A stretch of 64,000 nucleotides of DNA from Clostridium_AW sp040797845 (GCA_040797845.1 JBFNFA010000001.1:1-64000), one strand, 5' to 3'. Positions 16,565 to 26,031 are shown, counted from the stretch's first letter. The notes: generated from the sequence alone by a model not told the origin. A program made the numbers and translations.

Positions 16565-18754
16565 ATGAAGATAGAAGAAGGGTTTGAGAGATTTAGAAAC
16601 ATAATAATATTTCAGCTACTCATATTCTTGATTTTTATATGTTTTTTTCAATTTAAATATTATAACGATAGAGTAGAAAAATATAAAAAAAATTTAAGCT
16701 TAGTTGCAAAAGATATGTCCCATAAACTTGAAGATGCTATAAATGTTAATATATCTATTTTAATGGCTTTGGATTACAACACGGACTCAGATGGTAATAT
16801 AAGCAGAGAAAAGTTTAATAAACTATCAAAGTACTATTTAGATAATTTTCCAGATATTCTATATATCCAACACAAGAATAAAGAGACAGTAACCGATATG
16901 GTATATCCCTTAGAAGGCAATGAAGGTACTTTAGGAAAATCTCTAAAGGATAGAAAAGATGTTGAGAAGTATGTAAAGGATGCCATAAACGAAAAAGAAA
17001 TAATCATAAATGATCCATATGAATTAAAATACTTGGATTACAAAACTAAAGGAATGGTAATAAGATATCCGATTTTTAATGAAAACAACTTTAATGGATT
17101 TTTTGTTTCAGTAATAGATTTAAATAAGTTTATTATGAACCATATACCGGAAAATATATTGAATAAATATAGTATTAGATTATTTGATACGAATGGTATG
17201 GAATTTTTTGCTATAGGTAATAATTATGATGATTATTATCATAGTGAAAAGATTCAAATTAAAAATATGCAATGGACAATTAATATAAGTAGAAATAGCA
17301 GCTACAAAAAGTACTTAATTAAAAAAGTTATAACAAATACTTTTATGAATTTATTCCTTGCAATAGCCTTATTGATAATAGAAATAAAAATATTTAATAA
17401 AAATCAAAATATAGAAGAATTAAAAAAGTTACAGAAAGAAATAAGAGAAAAGGAAGCAGATATAACTTATATGGCATACTATGATTTGTTAACGGATTTG
17501 CCTAATAAGCATTTAGTTATAAAAGAATTTAATGAGAAATTTATTGATGATAACTTAAAGGATAAAAAAATTGCTATTATATTTTTAGATTTAGATGATT
17601 TTAAAAAGATAAATGATACATTAGGACATAATTATGGAGATGAATTTTTAATAGATGTAGCTAGCCGATTTAAAAATTTGGTTAATGATAATATTAGTAT
17701 TTCCAGAACTGCTGGAGATGAATTTTTAATAATTTTATATGATATAAGTGATATAAATCAGGTTATTGAATTTTGCGAGGAAATAAAAAATATATTTAAA
17801 ACTCCATTTAATATAGAGGGGAGAGTTTTATATAGTTCTGCCAGTATGGGTATATCTATTTATCCTGACAATGGTAAGGAATTATATTATTTAATAAGGG
17901 CTGCTGATACTGCAATGTACAAAGGAAAGGTGATGGGTAAGAATAGATATATTTTTTTCCACTCCACCATGGAAGAGGAAATAGTTAGAAAATCAGAAAT
18001 TGAAAAAATGCTAAAAGAGGGACTGAATGAAGATGAACTCAGTATTTATTATCAACCCCAATTAGATTTAAAGTTAAACAAAATTATAGGATTAGAGGCT
18101 TTAATTAGGTGGAAGAACAAGAAGTATGGATGGATATCACCTGGAGAATTCATACCTATTGCTGAAGAAACAGATACCATTATAGAATTGGGAGATTGGA
18201 TATTAGAAAGTGTATTTTATCAAGTAAAGGAATGGGTATTAAGAGGCTATAATTTTCATAAAGTGGCTATTAATATTTCCGCTAAACAATTAGAAGAAAA
18301 GGATTTTATTAAAAAAATAAAGAATTTGATAGAAAAAACAGAAGTTTCACCTAAGAATATACAATTAGAGATAACAGAGCGCATACTTATGAGCAATATA
18401 GACCATTGTGTAAAAATATTAAATGAATTAAAGGACTTGGAGTTTACGATAGCTTTAGATGATTTTGGTACAGGATATTCTTCCTTAAGTTATTTAGCTA
18501 TGTTGCCTGTTAACATATTAAAAATTGATAAATCTTTTGTAGATATAATACCTAATAATGAAGAGGGGAAAGCTGTAATAAGAGGCATAATAAAATTAGC
18601 TCATGCAATGAATATAAAAGTTGTAGCAGAAGGAGTGGAAAGGGAGGAACAGGTATCTGTTCTGAAGACATTAAATTGTAACTTAGTTCAGGGGTATTAC
18701 TTTAGCAAACCTGTAACAAAGGATCAGATTGAAAAAATGATTAGTAATAATTAA
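16565..18754 (+). CDS. membrane GGDEF-EAL cyclic-di-GMP enzyme
   Basis: 729 residues. A membrane helix (about 14-31), an extracytoplasmic sensor region (about 35-250) and a second helix (about 258-278) are followed by a GGDEF domain (about 300-455) and an EAL domain (about 475-725). The GGDEF signature reads AGDEF (383-387), a variant found in active cyclases; no RxxD inhibitory site precedes it. The EAL domain keeps EALIRW (511-516), ITE, LDDFGTGYSS, KIDKSFV and VAEGVE, so phosphodiesterase activity is likely. It is monocistronic, with its own AAGGAGAT ribosome binding site. The sensed signal is unknown. Confidence 0.9.
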   Translation: MKIEEGFERFRNIIIFQLLIFLIFICFFQFKYYNDRVEKYKKNLSLVAKDMSHKLEDAINVNISILMALDYNTDSDGNISREKFNKLSKYYLDNFPDILYIQHKNKETVTDMVYPLEGNEGTLGKSLKDRKDVEKYVKDAINEKEIIINDPYELKYLDYKTKGMVIRYPIFNENNFNGFFVSVIDLNKFIMNHIPENILNKYSIRLFDTNGMEFFAIGNNYDDYYHSEKIQIKNMQWTINISRNSSYKKYLIKKVITNTFMNLFLAIALLIIEIKIFNKNQNIEELKKLQKEIREKEADITYMAYYDLLTDLPNKHLVIKEFNEKFIDDNLKDKKIAIIFLDLDDFKKINDTLGHNYGDEFLIDVASRFKNLVNDNISISRTAGDEFLIILYDISDINQVIEFCEEIKNIFKTPFNIEGRVLYSSASMGISIYPDNGKELYYLIRAADTAMYKGKVMGKNRYIFFHSTMEEEIVRKSEIEKMLKEGLNEDELSIYYQPQLDLKLNKIIGLEALIRWKNKKYGWISPGEFIPIAEETDTIIELGDWILESVFYQVKEWVLRGYNFHKVAINISAKQLEEKDFIKKIKNLIEKTEVSPKNIQLEITERILMSNIDHCVKILNELKDLEFTIALDDFGTGYSSLSYLAMLPVNILKIDKSFVDIIPNNEEGKAVIRGIIKLAHAMNIKVVAEGVEREEQVSVLKTLNCNLVQGYYFSKPVTKDQIEKMISNN

Positions 18755-18766
18755 TTAAATAATTTA

Positions 18767-18795
18767 TTTACATTTCTAAAAATGTATAATATAAT
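18767..18795 (+). promoter_or_regulatory. promoter of the SAM-riboswitch operon
   Basis: TTTACA (18767-18772), a 17-nt spacer and TATAAT (18790-18795), placed so that transcription starts just before the riboswitch P1 stem. Confidence 0.6.
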
Positions 18796-18813
18796 TAGAA
18801 TAATTTAATAGAA

Positions 18814-18958
18814 CTTATCAAGAGTGGTGGAGGGACTGGCCCTATGAAGCCCGGCAACCGTATGGAGATCATACAAGGTGCTAAATCCTGCAGCGTGAGC
18901 TGGAAGATAAGGGTGTTCGAAATTTATAGCCTAAAGGAATACCTTTAGGCTATTTTTT
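18814..18958 (+). ncRNA. SAM-I (S-box) riboswitch with terminator
   Basis: P1 pairs CTTATC (18814-18819) with GATAAG (18906-18911). The S-box core GAGTGGTGGAGGGACTGGCC and the GAAGCCCGGCAACC segment are present. A terminator stem TAGCCTAAAGG/CCTTTAGGCTA with seven T follows (18927-18958). When S-adenosylmethionine is bound, transcription should stop before metF. The aptamer and expression platform are complete. Confidence 0.95.
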
Positions 18959-19057
18959 TATTTCCAATTATTAATGAACCACCAAATGTGGAGGGATATT
19001 TATGGTGCATACCAAAAGTTATGCAATACACTAGGTAATTAAAGGAGGTCGGTATTA

Positions 19058-19933
19058 ATGAAGATTATAGATAGTTTTAATAAGAAGAAAGTAGTTTTTT
19101 CTTTTGAAATTTTTCCACCAAAAGGAGATACCCCAATAGAAAAAATATATGATACACTAGAAGAAATAAGTAGTTTAGGTGGGGATTACATAAGTGTTAC
19201 CTACGGTGCAGGAGGAAGTGTTAGAGATAATAAAACTGTTGAGGTTTCTTCACTAATAAAAAACAAATATGGTGTTGAATCTCTTTCACACCTTACTTGC
19301 ATAAATTCAAGCAAAAATAATTTAGATGAAATAATTAATAAGCTAAATGAAAGTAACGTAAGCAACATACTAGCTTTAAGGGGAGATATTCCTGAAAGTG
19401 GAGAAACGAAAGGAGATTTTAAATACACTTATGAGTTAATAGATTATCTTAAAGAAAAAGGAGATTTTGGTATAGCAGCAGCTTGTTATCCAGAAGGACA
19501 TTTTCAATGTGAAAATCTACATGATGATATATTAAGATTAAAAGAAAAAGTAGATTGTGGAGTAGATTATTTAATAACCCAGCTGTTTTTAGATAACAAT
19601 ATTTTTTATAATTATTTAGACAGGATTACTAAAATGAGAATTAATGTGCCAATTGAAGCAGGAATTATGCCTGTAATAAATAAAAGACAAGTTCAAACTA
19701 TTAGTAAATTATGTGGAGCTACTATACCAGAAAAGTTTATAAAAATAATTAGTAAATATGAACATAGTAAAGAGGCTTTAAGGGATGCTGGTATAGCTTA
19801 TGCAGTAGAGCAAATAGTAGATTTACTCTCTAGTGGAGTTAGAGGAATACATCTTTACACTATGAATAATCCCTATGTGGCAAAGAAAATTTTAGAAAGT
19901 ATAAATTCTATAATAAAATCTATAAATGAATGA
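19058..19933 (+). CDS. metF: methylenetetrahydrofolate reductase MetF
   Basis: 291 residues, normal for MetF. It reduces 5,10-methylene- to 5-methyl-tetrahydrofolate, the methyl donor for MetH two genes downstream. Family segments are FSFEIFPPKGD, YISVTYGAGGS and the CYPEGHF flavin/substrate region. It is the first gene behind the SAM riboswitch, with AAAGGAGG before ATG. The cysteine-containing N-terminal partner (MetV) of acetogens is not present next to it. Confidence 0.93.
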   Translation: MKIIDSFNKKKVVFSFEIFPPKGDTPIEKIYDTLEEISSLGGDYISVTYGAGGSVRDNKTVEVSSLIKNKYGVESLSHLTCINSSKNNLDEIINKLNESNVSNILALRGDIPESGETKGDFKYTYELIDYLKEKGDFGIAAACYPEGHFQCENLHDDILRLKEKVDCGVDYLITQLFLDNNIFYNYLDRITKMRINVPIEAGIMPVINKRQVQTISKLCGATIPEKFIKIISKYEHSKEALRDAGIAYAVEQIVDLLSSGVRGIHLYTMNNPYVAKKILESINSIIKSINE

Positions 19934-19956
19934 AGCAAAACTTAGGAGGAGATATT

Positions 19957-20415
19957 ATGAAAAAAGTTGAAAGTTTCCAATTAGATCATAGAAAGGTTGT
20001 AGCACCTTATGTAAGGAAATGCACTGTATTAAGTGGAGAAAAAGGTGACTCTGTAACAAAATTTGATTTAAGATTTACACAACCAAATAAGGAGGATATT
20101 CCAACAGGAGCCATACACGCATTAGAACATTTACTTGCTGGATATTTAAGAGAAGATTTAGAAGGGATAATAGACTTATCACCAATGGGTTGCAGAACAG
20201 GATTTTATTTAACTTTGTGGGGAGATAGGGAAGTTTTAGAAATAAAAAAAGCTTTAGAAGAATCCTTGAAAAAGGTTATAGTGGCAGAAGAAGTTCCAGC
20301 GGCTAATGATTTACAGTGTGGAAACTATAGGGATTTATCTTTATTTGGGGCTAAAGAATACGCAAAGTATGTATTAGAAAAAGGATTTAGCCTAAATATA
20401 TATGGTGATAATTAA
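19957..20415 (+). CDS. luxS: S-ribosylhomocysteine lyase LuxS
   Basis: 152 residues from ATG 19957 behind TAGGAGGAG. The metal-binding HALEH motif is at 54-58, and the catalytic and metal cysteines lie in the MGCRTGF and LQCGNYRD segments. It cleaves S-ribosylhomocysteine to homocysteine and the autoinducer-2 precursor, returning homocysteine to MetH. An upstream in-frame ATG (19930) overlaps metF and is less likely. It overlaps the next gene by 1 nt. Confidence 0.95.
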   Translation: MKKVESFQLDHRKVVAPYVRKCTVLSGEKGDSVTKFDLRFTQPNKEDIPTGAIHALEHLLAGYLREDLEGIIDLSPMGCRTGFYLTLWGDREVLEIKKALEESLKKVIVAEEVPAANDLQCGNYRDLSLFGAKEYAKYVLEKGFSLNIYGDN

Positions 20416-21092
20416 TGATTCACTATGATTTTATAGGTGATGAAGGGGAAATATTAAGGTATTTAGGAGCTGGAAATAATGGAGGGAACATTAAGAAGGA
20501 ATTATATAAGATAAGAGAAGAATTAAAAGAGATGGTAAGATTTAGATTTACATACGATATATTTGATATAGAAATTAAAGAAGAGGGAGTACTATTAAAG
20601 GACTACGAAATTATATTAATGGGAGAAGATATAAAATCCCATTTGAAAGACTCAAATAAGTGCATAATAATGGGGGCTACTTTGGGGGTAGAGGTAGATA
20701 AAAAAATAAATTATTATCAAAAAATTGATATGTTTAAAGCTTTAATAATGAATGCAGCGGCTACTGCTTTTATCGAAGAAGGATGCGACTTTGTAGAAAA
20801 GCTGGTAAAAAAAGAATATTGCTCCTTAAGTGAGGACATTACTTGGAGGTATAGTCCAGGATATGGGGATTTAGGGCTGGATATACAAAAAGATTTATTA
20901 AATGTAATAGATGCATTTAAAAGCATTGGTATTTCCTCTTCTAATGGTAATATGTTAACACCAAAAAAATCTGTAACTGCAATAATGGGAATAATACAAA
21001 AGGGGACAAAAATTAAGAAAAGAGATTGTCAAAGTTGTTTTAGCTATGGCAATTGTCCTTATAGAAGGATTGGTGAGAGTTGTGAAAGTTAA
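20415..21092 (+). CDS. stand-alone methionine synthase reactivation domain protein
   Basis: 225 residues that match the C-terminal SAM-dependent activation domain of cobalamin-dependent methionine synthase. The motif RYSPGYGDLGLDIQK (about 156-170) is the S-adenosylmethionine-binding region, and IMGATLGVEVDKKI precedes it. The end carries a Cys-rich tail (CQSCFSYGNCPYR). It should let inactive cob(II)alamin MetH be reductively methylated. It is coupled by overlap to luxS and metH; the metH protein itself lacks this domain. Confidence 0.88.
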   Translation: MIHYDFIGDEGEILRYLGAGNNGGNIKKELYKIREELKEMVRFRFTYDIFDIEIKEEGVLLKDYEIILMGEDIKSHLKDSNKCIIMGATLGVEVDKKINYYQKIDMFKALIMNAAATAFIEEGCDFVEKLVKKEYCSLSEDITWRYSPGYGDLGLDIQKDLLNVIDAFKSIGISSSNGNMLTPKKSVTAIMGIIQKGTKIKKRDCQSCFSYGNCPYRRIGESCES

Positions 21093-23448
21093 AGAAATGC
21101 TAGGGAAAAAACTTTTAATATTTGATGGAGCTATGGGTACTATGCTCCAAAAAAGTGGTCTTAAGAGGGGAGAAATTCCTGAAATTTTAAATATTGAAAA
21201 AAGAGATATTATTGTAGATATACACAAGAAATACATTTATGCAGGTGCAGATATTATAACTACTAACACCTTTGGATGTAATGAGAAAAAACTTAAAGAT
21301 GCTAAATATTCTATTGAGGAGATAATAAAAGCGGCTGTAGATAATGGAAGGGAAGCCATAGGAGATAGCGAAGTTATATTAGCTTTAGATATTGGGCCAA
21401 TAGGTGAACTTTTAGAGCCCATGGGTACTTTAAGCTTTGAAGAATCCTATAATATTTTTAAAAATCAAATTATTGCTGGAGTAAAATATGGAGTAGACTT
21501 AATTCTTATAGAAACTATGTCAGATCTTTATGAAGCTAAGGCAGCAATACTTGCAGCTAAAGAAAACTCAAATCTTCCAGTTTTTTGTACTATGACTTTT
21601 GAAAAGGATAGAAGAACCTTTACAGGTTGTACTATTTCTTCCATGGTTATGACTTTAGAAGGACTTGGAGTGGATGCATTAGGCGTAAATTGTTCTCTTG
21701 GACCAATTGAGCTTCAAGCTATAGTAGAAGAAATATTAAAATATTCTAATATACCTGTAATGGTACAGCCTAATGCAGGGCTCCCTGTAGTGGAGTGTGG
21801 TAAAACCTTATATAAGATTACTCCAAAAGAGTTTTGTAGGGCTGCAGAATCTATGGTGGAAAAGGGAGTAAGTATAGTAGGAGGATGCTGTGGTACTGAT
21901 GATACCTTTATAGGAGAATTATCAAGACTTCTTAGAGGGAAAGAGGTAAATAAGAGAGAGGCACAATCATTTTCAGGTATATGCACCCCTTCAAAATCTA
22001 TTTTCATAGATGGTGTTAAAATTATAGGAGAAAAAATAAATCCTACAGGAAAAAAATTATTAAAAGAAGCTCTAAAAAAGGGTGATATGGACTATGTCTT
22101 AAGAGAAGGGATAAGCCAGATAGAGGATGGGGCAGATATCTTAGACATTAACGTAGGTCTCCCAGAAATAAATGGCGAAGAGATGATGGTTAAGGTTATA
22201 AAAGAAATACAAAGCGTAACAGATGTTCCTCTTCAAATAGATTCTAGTGACCCTAAGGTAATAGAAAAGGGTCTTAGAATATATAATGGAAAACCTATAG
22301 TAAATTCAGTGAATGGTGAAGAAAAATCCTTAACTAAAATATTACCACTAGTAAAAAAATACGGTGCCATGGTAGTTGGATTAACCTTCGATGAAAAAGG
22401 AATACCAAAAACTGCAGAGGAAAGATTTAAGGTTGCAGAGAAAATTGTTAATAGAGCTTTAGAATATGGTATAAAAAAGGAAGATATAATTATTGATTGT
22501 TTAACTCTAACAGCATCAGCTCAACAAAAGGAAGTGCTAGAAACATTAAAGGCCTTAACAATGGTAAAAGAAAAACTAGGAGTAAAAACTACATTAGGAG
22601 TTTCTAATGTATCCTTTGGATTACCTAATAGGGAGCTTTTAAATAGAAGTTTTTTAAATATGGCACTTTACGCAGGATTGGATTTACCAATAATAAATCC
22701 AAATAAAGAAGATATGATTGATTCTATAAATGCTTTTAAAGTGTTAAATAATGAAGATGTTAATGGAGAAAAATATATAAGTAATTATTCTCAAATAGTA
22801 ACTGAAGCTAAAAATATTAAAAAAGTAGAAAAAAGCTTAAAAGACATTATAGTAAATGGTATTAAAGATGAAGCTTATTCTGTTACAAAAAAATTACTCG
22901 ATGAAAAGGAAGAGTTAGAAATAGTAGAGAGCTTTTTAATACCAGCTTTAGATATAGTAGGGGAAAAATATGAAAAAGGAGAGATATTTTTACCTCAACT
23001 TATTCAATCGGCAGAAACCGTAAAAAAAGCCTTTCAGGCCATAAAGGAAAAAATTATTCTTGAAAACAAAAATGAAATAAGCAAAGGTACAATTTTGCTA
23101 GCTACAGTAAAAGGTGATGTACATGATATAGGTAAAAATATAGTTAAAACTCTTTTAGAAAACTATGGTTTCAATATAATCGACTTAGGAAAAGATGTGG
23201 ATAAAGAAGAAATTCTAGAGGTCATATTAGAAAATAATATTAAATTAGTGGGCTTAAGTGCGCTTATGACTACCACAGTAAAAAGCATGGAGGAAACGAT
23301 TAAATATTTAAAAGAGAATAATGTTCATTGCAAAGTTATGGTAGGCGGAGCTGTGTTAAACGAAGAGTATGCTACTATGATAAATGCTGACTTCTATGCT
23401 AAAGATGCAAAAGAAGGGGTTAATATTGCTAGGAAACTTTTTGCTTAA
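21082..23448 (+). CDS. metH: cobalamin-dependent methionine synthase MetH (without activation domain)
   Basis: 788 residues from GTG 21082. Domain order: homocysteine-binding barrel (1-300) with FDGAMGTML and zinc ligands Cys204, Cys269 and Cys270; pterin-binding domain (about 310-570, GEKINPTG); cobalamin cap and binding domains (about 600-788) with DVHDIG, His681 being the cobalt ligand. The roughly 330-residue C-terminal activation domain of E. coli MetH is absent and is supplied by the preceding gene. Alternative starts are ATG 21046 (overlapping far into the previous gene) and ATG 21097. Confidence 0.93.
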   Translation: MKVKEMLGKKLLIFDGAMGTMLQKSGLKRGEIPEILNIEKRDIIVDIHKKYIYAGADIITTNTFGCNEKKLKDAKYSIEEIIKAAVDNGREAIGDSEVILALDIGPIGELLEPMGTLSFEESYNIFKNQIIAGVKYGVDLILIETMSDLYEAKAAILAAKENSNLPVFCTMTFEKDRRTFTGCTISSMVMTLEGLGVDALGVNCSLGPIELQAIVEEILKYSNIPVMVQPNAGLPVVECGKTLYKITPKEFCRAAESMVEKGVSIVGGCCGTDDTFIGELSRLLRGKEVNKREAQSFSGICTPSKSIFIDGVKIIGEKINPTGKKLLKEALKKGDMDYVLREGISQIEDGADILDINVGLPEINGEEMMVKVIKEIQSVTDVPLQIDSSDPKVIEKGLRIYNGKPIVNSVNGEEKSLTKILPLVKKYGAMVVGLTFDEKGIPKTAEERFKVAEKIVNRALEYGIKKEDIIIDCLTLTASAQQKEVLETLKALTMVKEKLGVKTTLGVSNVSFGLPNRELLNRSFLNMALYAGLDLPIINPNKEDMIDSINAFKVLNNEDVNGEKYISNYSQIVTEAKNIKKVEKSLKDIIVNGIKDEAYSVTKKLLDEKEELEIVESFLIPALDIVGEKYEKGEIFLPQLIQSAETVKKAFQAIKEKIILENKNEISKGTILLATVKGDVHDIGKNIVKTLLENYGFNIIDLGKDVDKEEILEVILENNIKLVGLSALMTTTVKSMEETIKYLKENNVHCKVMVGGAVLNEEYATMINADFYAKDAKEGVNIARKLFA

Positions 23449-23507
23449 AAATTAATTTTGATTTCTCAATTATAAATTTCTGCAAAAATAATTAAGTATC
23501 CAAAAGG

Positions 23508-23573
23508 GGAACTGAGATATATAGTGACGTCGCTTCAGAAAAAGGCGCTCCTCCCACTATATACCTCAGTTCC
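23508..23573 (+). repeat. palindromic repeat A, left copy
   Basis: An imperfect 66-bp palindrome with arms beginning GGAACTGAG and ending CTCAGTTCC. It matches the element at 29820-29884 in inverted orientation, including loop sequence and the flanking AT-rich stretch. It lies 60 nt after metH and could fold as an mRNA hairpin there. Confidence 0.8.
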
Positions 23574-23668
23574 TTTATGTTTAATAGATGTATTTTCAAA
23601 TATATATTGTAACAAATTGTTTTTCACATTCATAAGTTTCTACAAAAATAATTTAGATTCCGAAATAG

Positions 23669-23732
23669 AGAGCTAAACACATAGTGAAGTCACTCCAATA
23701 AAAAGTCGCTATTTCACTACATACTTAGCTCT
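23669..23732 (+). repeat. palindromic repeat B, left copy
   Basis: An imperfect 64-bp palindrome with arms AGAGCTAA and TTAGCTCT. It matches the elements at 29978-30040 and, less well, 29404-29465, in inverted orientation. The spacer between A and B (23574-23668) is also related to the spacer between the right-hand copies, so A, spacer and B behave as one block of about 250-300 bp. Confidence 0.8.
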
Positions 23733-23779
23733 TTTATGTTTTACGAATTTATCTTCAAATTTTTATTATGTCAAATTAG

Positions 23780-24340
23780 TCTCTCAAACATTTATTTTTA
23801 TAATTTTATTATTTTATTATCTAAAATTTAAAAAAATATTAGCTTTTTATAAATTTAGCTAAGATTTATGATAGATAAGTTTCATTTTAGAAAACCTAGT
23901 GTTTTCAATGGATAGAACGTATACAGCTTCAAAAGTATCACAAAACTATGAGGAGATTAATAGTGAAAACATTACATAAATTTAACTAGATGAAGAAATA
24001 TGCAAGAATAAATTCATCAAAAACAAATGTATTCTTAATAAGAACATATGATTTTATATAATTCAACTTTCATTTTCGTAAATTAATAAATATACTCTAA
24101 TTAGATTTTATGAAGTAAATTTATCAAAATGATCAGATGTAATCAATTTCAATAAATAATTAACCCAAATTCTATTTAAACTTGAAAGTTATGAGGAAAT
24201 TTAACATTCGTCAGTGAAAAAACTTCAATAAGTAAAGAATGAAAACTTGCAAAATTTAAGAATGAAGAAAGTTTTTGTTTAATTATTTATGCATATACAT
24301 GCAATTAACAGTTCAATAATTATAATAATAGAACATTAAA
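23780..24340. other. AT-rich intergenic region without a recognisable gene
   Basis: About 560 bp between the left repeat block and the liv leader. I find no open frame with a ribosome binding site, no terminator and no known RNA. Two loosely similar stretches built around ATGAGGA are seen near 23950 and 24190, which may be decayed repeat units. Confidence 0.4.
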
Positions 24341-24483
24341 AAAGTCTGTTGACCTTTATATTTCAGTGTGCTACAGTGTATATAATAATTTTTGCAGTGT
24401 GAAATTATTACCAACAAATTATATTTATGCATAGATATATAATCCATTTTAACATGGACATATAATTTTAAATTTTAACAATG

Positions 24484-24746
24484 ATGATGGAAAGAAAAAT
24501 ATCTGAAAATTAGTTAAAGAGAGCTGGGGATGGTGGAAAACTAGTGCTAATAGATATATAATGCTCACTCCTGAATTGTGTGACTGAAATAATAGTAGGT
24601 CATTACCGTTTTGCATTACGTTATAGTGCAGGGTTTACTTAAAGAACCTTAAATGAGGTTGCTGTTGTAAGACAGTGACGAATTAGAGTGGTACAGCGAA
24701 GAATACGCCTCTATATGTATTGACATACATATAGAGGCTTTTTTTA
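24484..24746 (+). ncRNA. T-box leader, leucine (CUC) specifier
   Basis: The stem I elements GATGGAAAG and AAAGAGAGCTGGGGATGG are followed by the specifier region ATG-CTC-ACTCCTGAATT, giving CTC (24564-24566), a leucine codon. The T-box sequence AGAGTGGTACAGCG (24685-24698) contains TGGT, whose last base would pair with discriminator A73. A perfect terminator stem with T run follows (24707-24745). Uncharged leucine tRNA should therefore switch on the transporter genes. A possible promoter is TTGACC (24349) with TACAGT 17 nt later. Confidence 0.88.
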
Positions 24747-24773
24747 TACAACAATGAAAAGGGGGCGATTCTC

Positions 24774-24872
24774 TTGGGGCTAGTCAGTGGTCTGGATGAA
24801 GATGGTATTATAGATATTTTGATTAAGAGAAGAAAGAATTGTATAAGAAGAGAGGAGAAGTATTATGAATAA
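24774..24872 (+). CDS. possible 32-residue leader peptide overlapping livK start
   Basis: A TTG-started frame of 32 codons (MGLVSGLDEDGIIDILIKRR at its start) ends 8 nt inside the following lipoprotein gene. AAAAGGGGG lies 8 nt before the TTG. It is acidic first and basic at the end. It could couple translation to the transporter or be a chance frame; I recognise no family. Confidence 0.25.
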   Translation: MGLVSGLDEDGIIDILIKRRKNCIRREEKYYE

Positions 24873-26031
24873 AAAATTATCATTATTTATGGCGTTATTA
24901 ATGACAGCATCTTTGTTTGCAGGATGTAGTGGAAATAAAAAAAGTGGAGATAAAGGAGATACTATAAAATTAGGATTAAATTATGAGCTTTCAAATGAAG
25001 TTGCCACATATGGACAAAGCTTGGTTGCAGGAATTGAACTTGCATTTAAAGAAATGAATGAAGCTGGTGGAGTTTTAGGAAAGAAAGTTGAACTCATAAA
25101 AGCAGATAATAAATCAGATACAGCAGAGTCTGCCAATGTAGCATCTAAGCTGGCAACTAGGGATAAGGTTGTAGCAATTTTGGGACCTGCAACATCTGGC
25201 AGTGTTAAAGCTGCAATTCCTCAGGCTACACAAAATAAGGTTCCATTAATTTCAGCTTCATCAACAGCTGATGATGTTACTGTGGATAGTAATGGAAAGG
25301 TAAGAGATTATATATTTAAAACTTGTTTTAGTGACTCTTTCCAAGGAGTAATACTTGCAAACTTTGCAGCTCAAGATCTTAAGCTTATGAATGCAGCTAT
25401 TCTTATGGACACTACAAGTGACTATAGTAAAGGTCTTACAAAAAGTTTTAAAGAAACCTATACAAGCTTGGGAGGTAAGGTTGTAACAGAACAGGCTTAC
25501 CAAAGTAAAGATAAGGATTTTAAAGCAGTTTTAACAAATATTAAAAACTCAAATCCAGATTTATTATATTTACCAGGATACTATGAAGAAGTAGGACTAA
25601 TTATTAAACAGGCAAGAGAATTAGGATTAAATGTTCCAATTCTTGGTGGGGACGGATATGACTCTCCAAAACTATTAAAACTTGCAGGGAAAGAAGCTTT
25701 AAATAAAGTTTATTATACAAATCACTATTCCTCAAAAGATACTAGTGAAGAGGTTGTAAAATTTAAAGATGCCTTTAAAAAGGAGTACAGCAAAGAACCA
25801 GATGCTTTTAATGCTTTAGGATATGACCTTGCTTATTTTGTAGCTGATGGATTAAAGAGGGCTGGGGAAGCAGATAGAGAAAAATTAAAAGATGCACTTG
25901 CATCAACAAAGGATTTCAAAGGAATAACTGGTTCTTTCTCCATTGATAGTAACCACAACCCAGTAAAATCTATAACAATATTAGAAGTAAAAGATGGGGA
26001 ACCAACTTTCTTAAAGAAGCAAGAACCATAA
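24865..26031 (+). CDS. livK: branched-chain amino acid ABC transporter, substrate-binding lipoprotein
   Basis: 388 residues. A lipoprotein signal ends in FAGC with lipid-modified Cys21, followed by a periplasmic-binding-protein type I fold (Peripla_BP_6). GPATSGSVKAAIPQATQNK is typical of LivJ/LivK proteins. It would capture leucine, isoleucine or valine outside the membrane for the permease encoded downstream. It is the first full gene after the leucine T-box. Substrate preference for leucine is inferred from that leader. Confidence 0.92.
   Translation: MNKKLSLFMALLMTASLFAGCSGNKKSGDKGDTIKLGLNYELSNEVATYGQSLVAGIELAFKEMNEAGGVLGKKVELIKADNKSDTAESANVASKLATRDKVVAILGPATSGSVKAAIPQATQNKVPLISASSTADDVTVDSNGKVRDYIFKTCFSDSFQGVILANFAAQDLKLMNAAILMDTTSDYSKGLTKSFKETYTSLGGKVVTEQAYQSKDKDFKAVLTNIKNSNPDLLYLPGYYEEVGLIIKQARELGLNVPILGGDGYDSPKLLKLAGKEALNKVYYTNHYSSKDTSEEVVKFKDAFKKEYSKEPDAFNALGYDLAYFVADGLKRAGEADREKLKDALASTKDFKGITGSFSIDSNHNPVKSITILEVKDGEPTFLKKQEP

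Noticed and set aside
23780..24340. Possible gene in the 560-bp gap before the T-box
   Set aside because: All frames are broken within a few tens of codons and none has a ribosome binding site.
24752..24783. Nine-codon ATG frame just after the T-box terminator
   Set aside because: Too short and without its own ribosome binding site; the purine run before livK is better explained by the longer frame or by livK's own signals.
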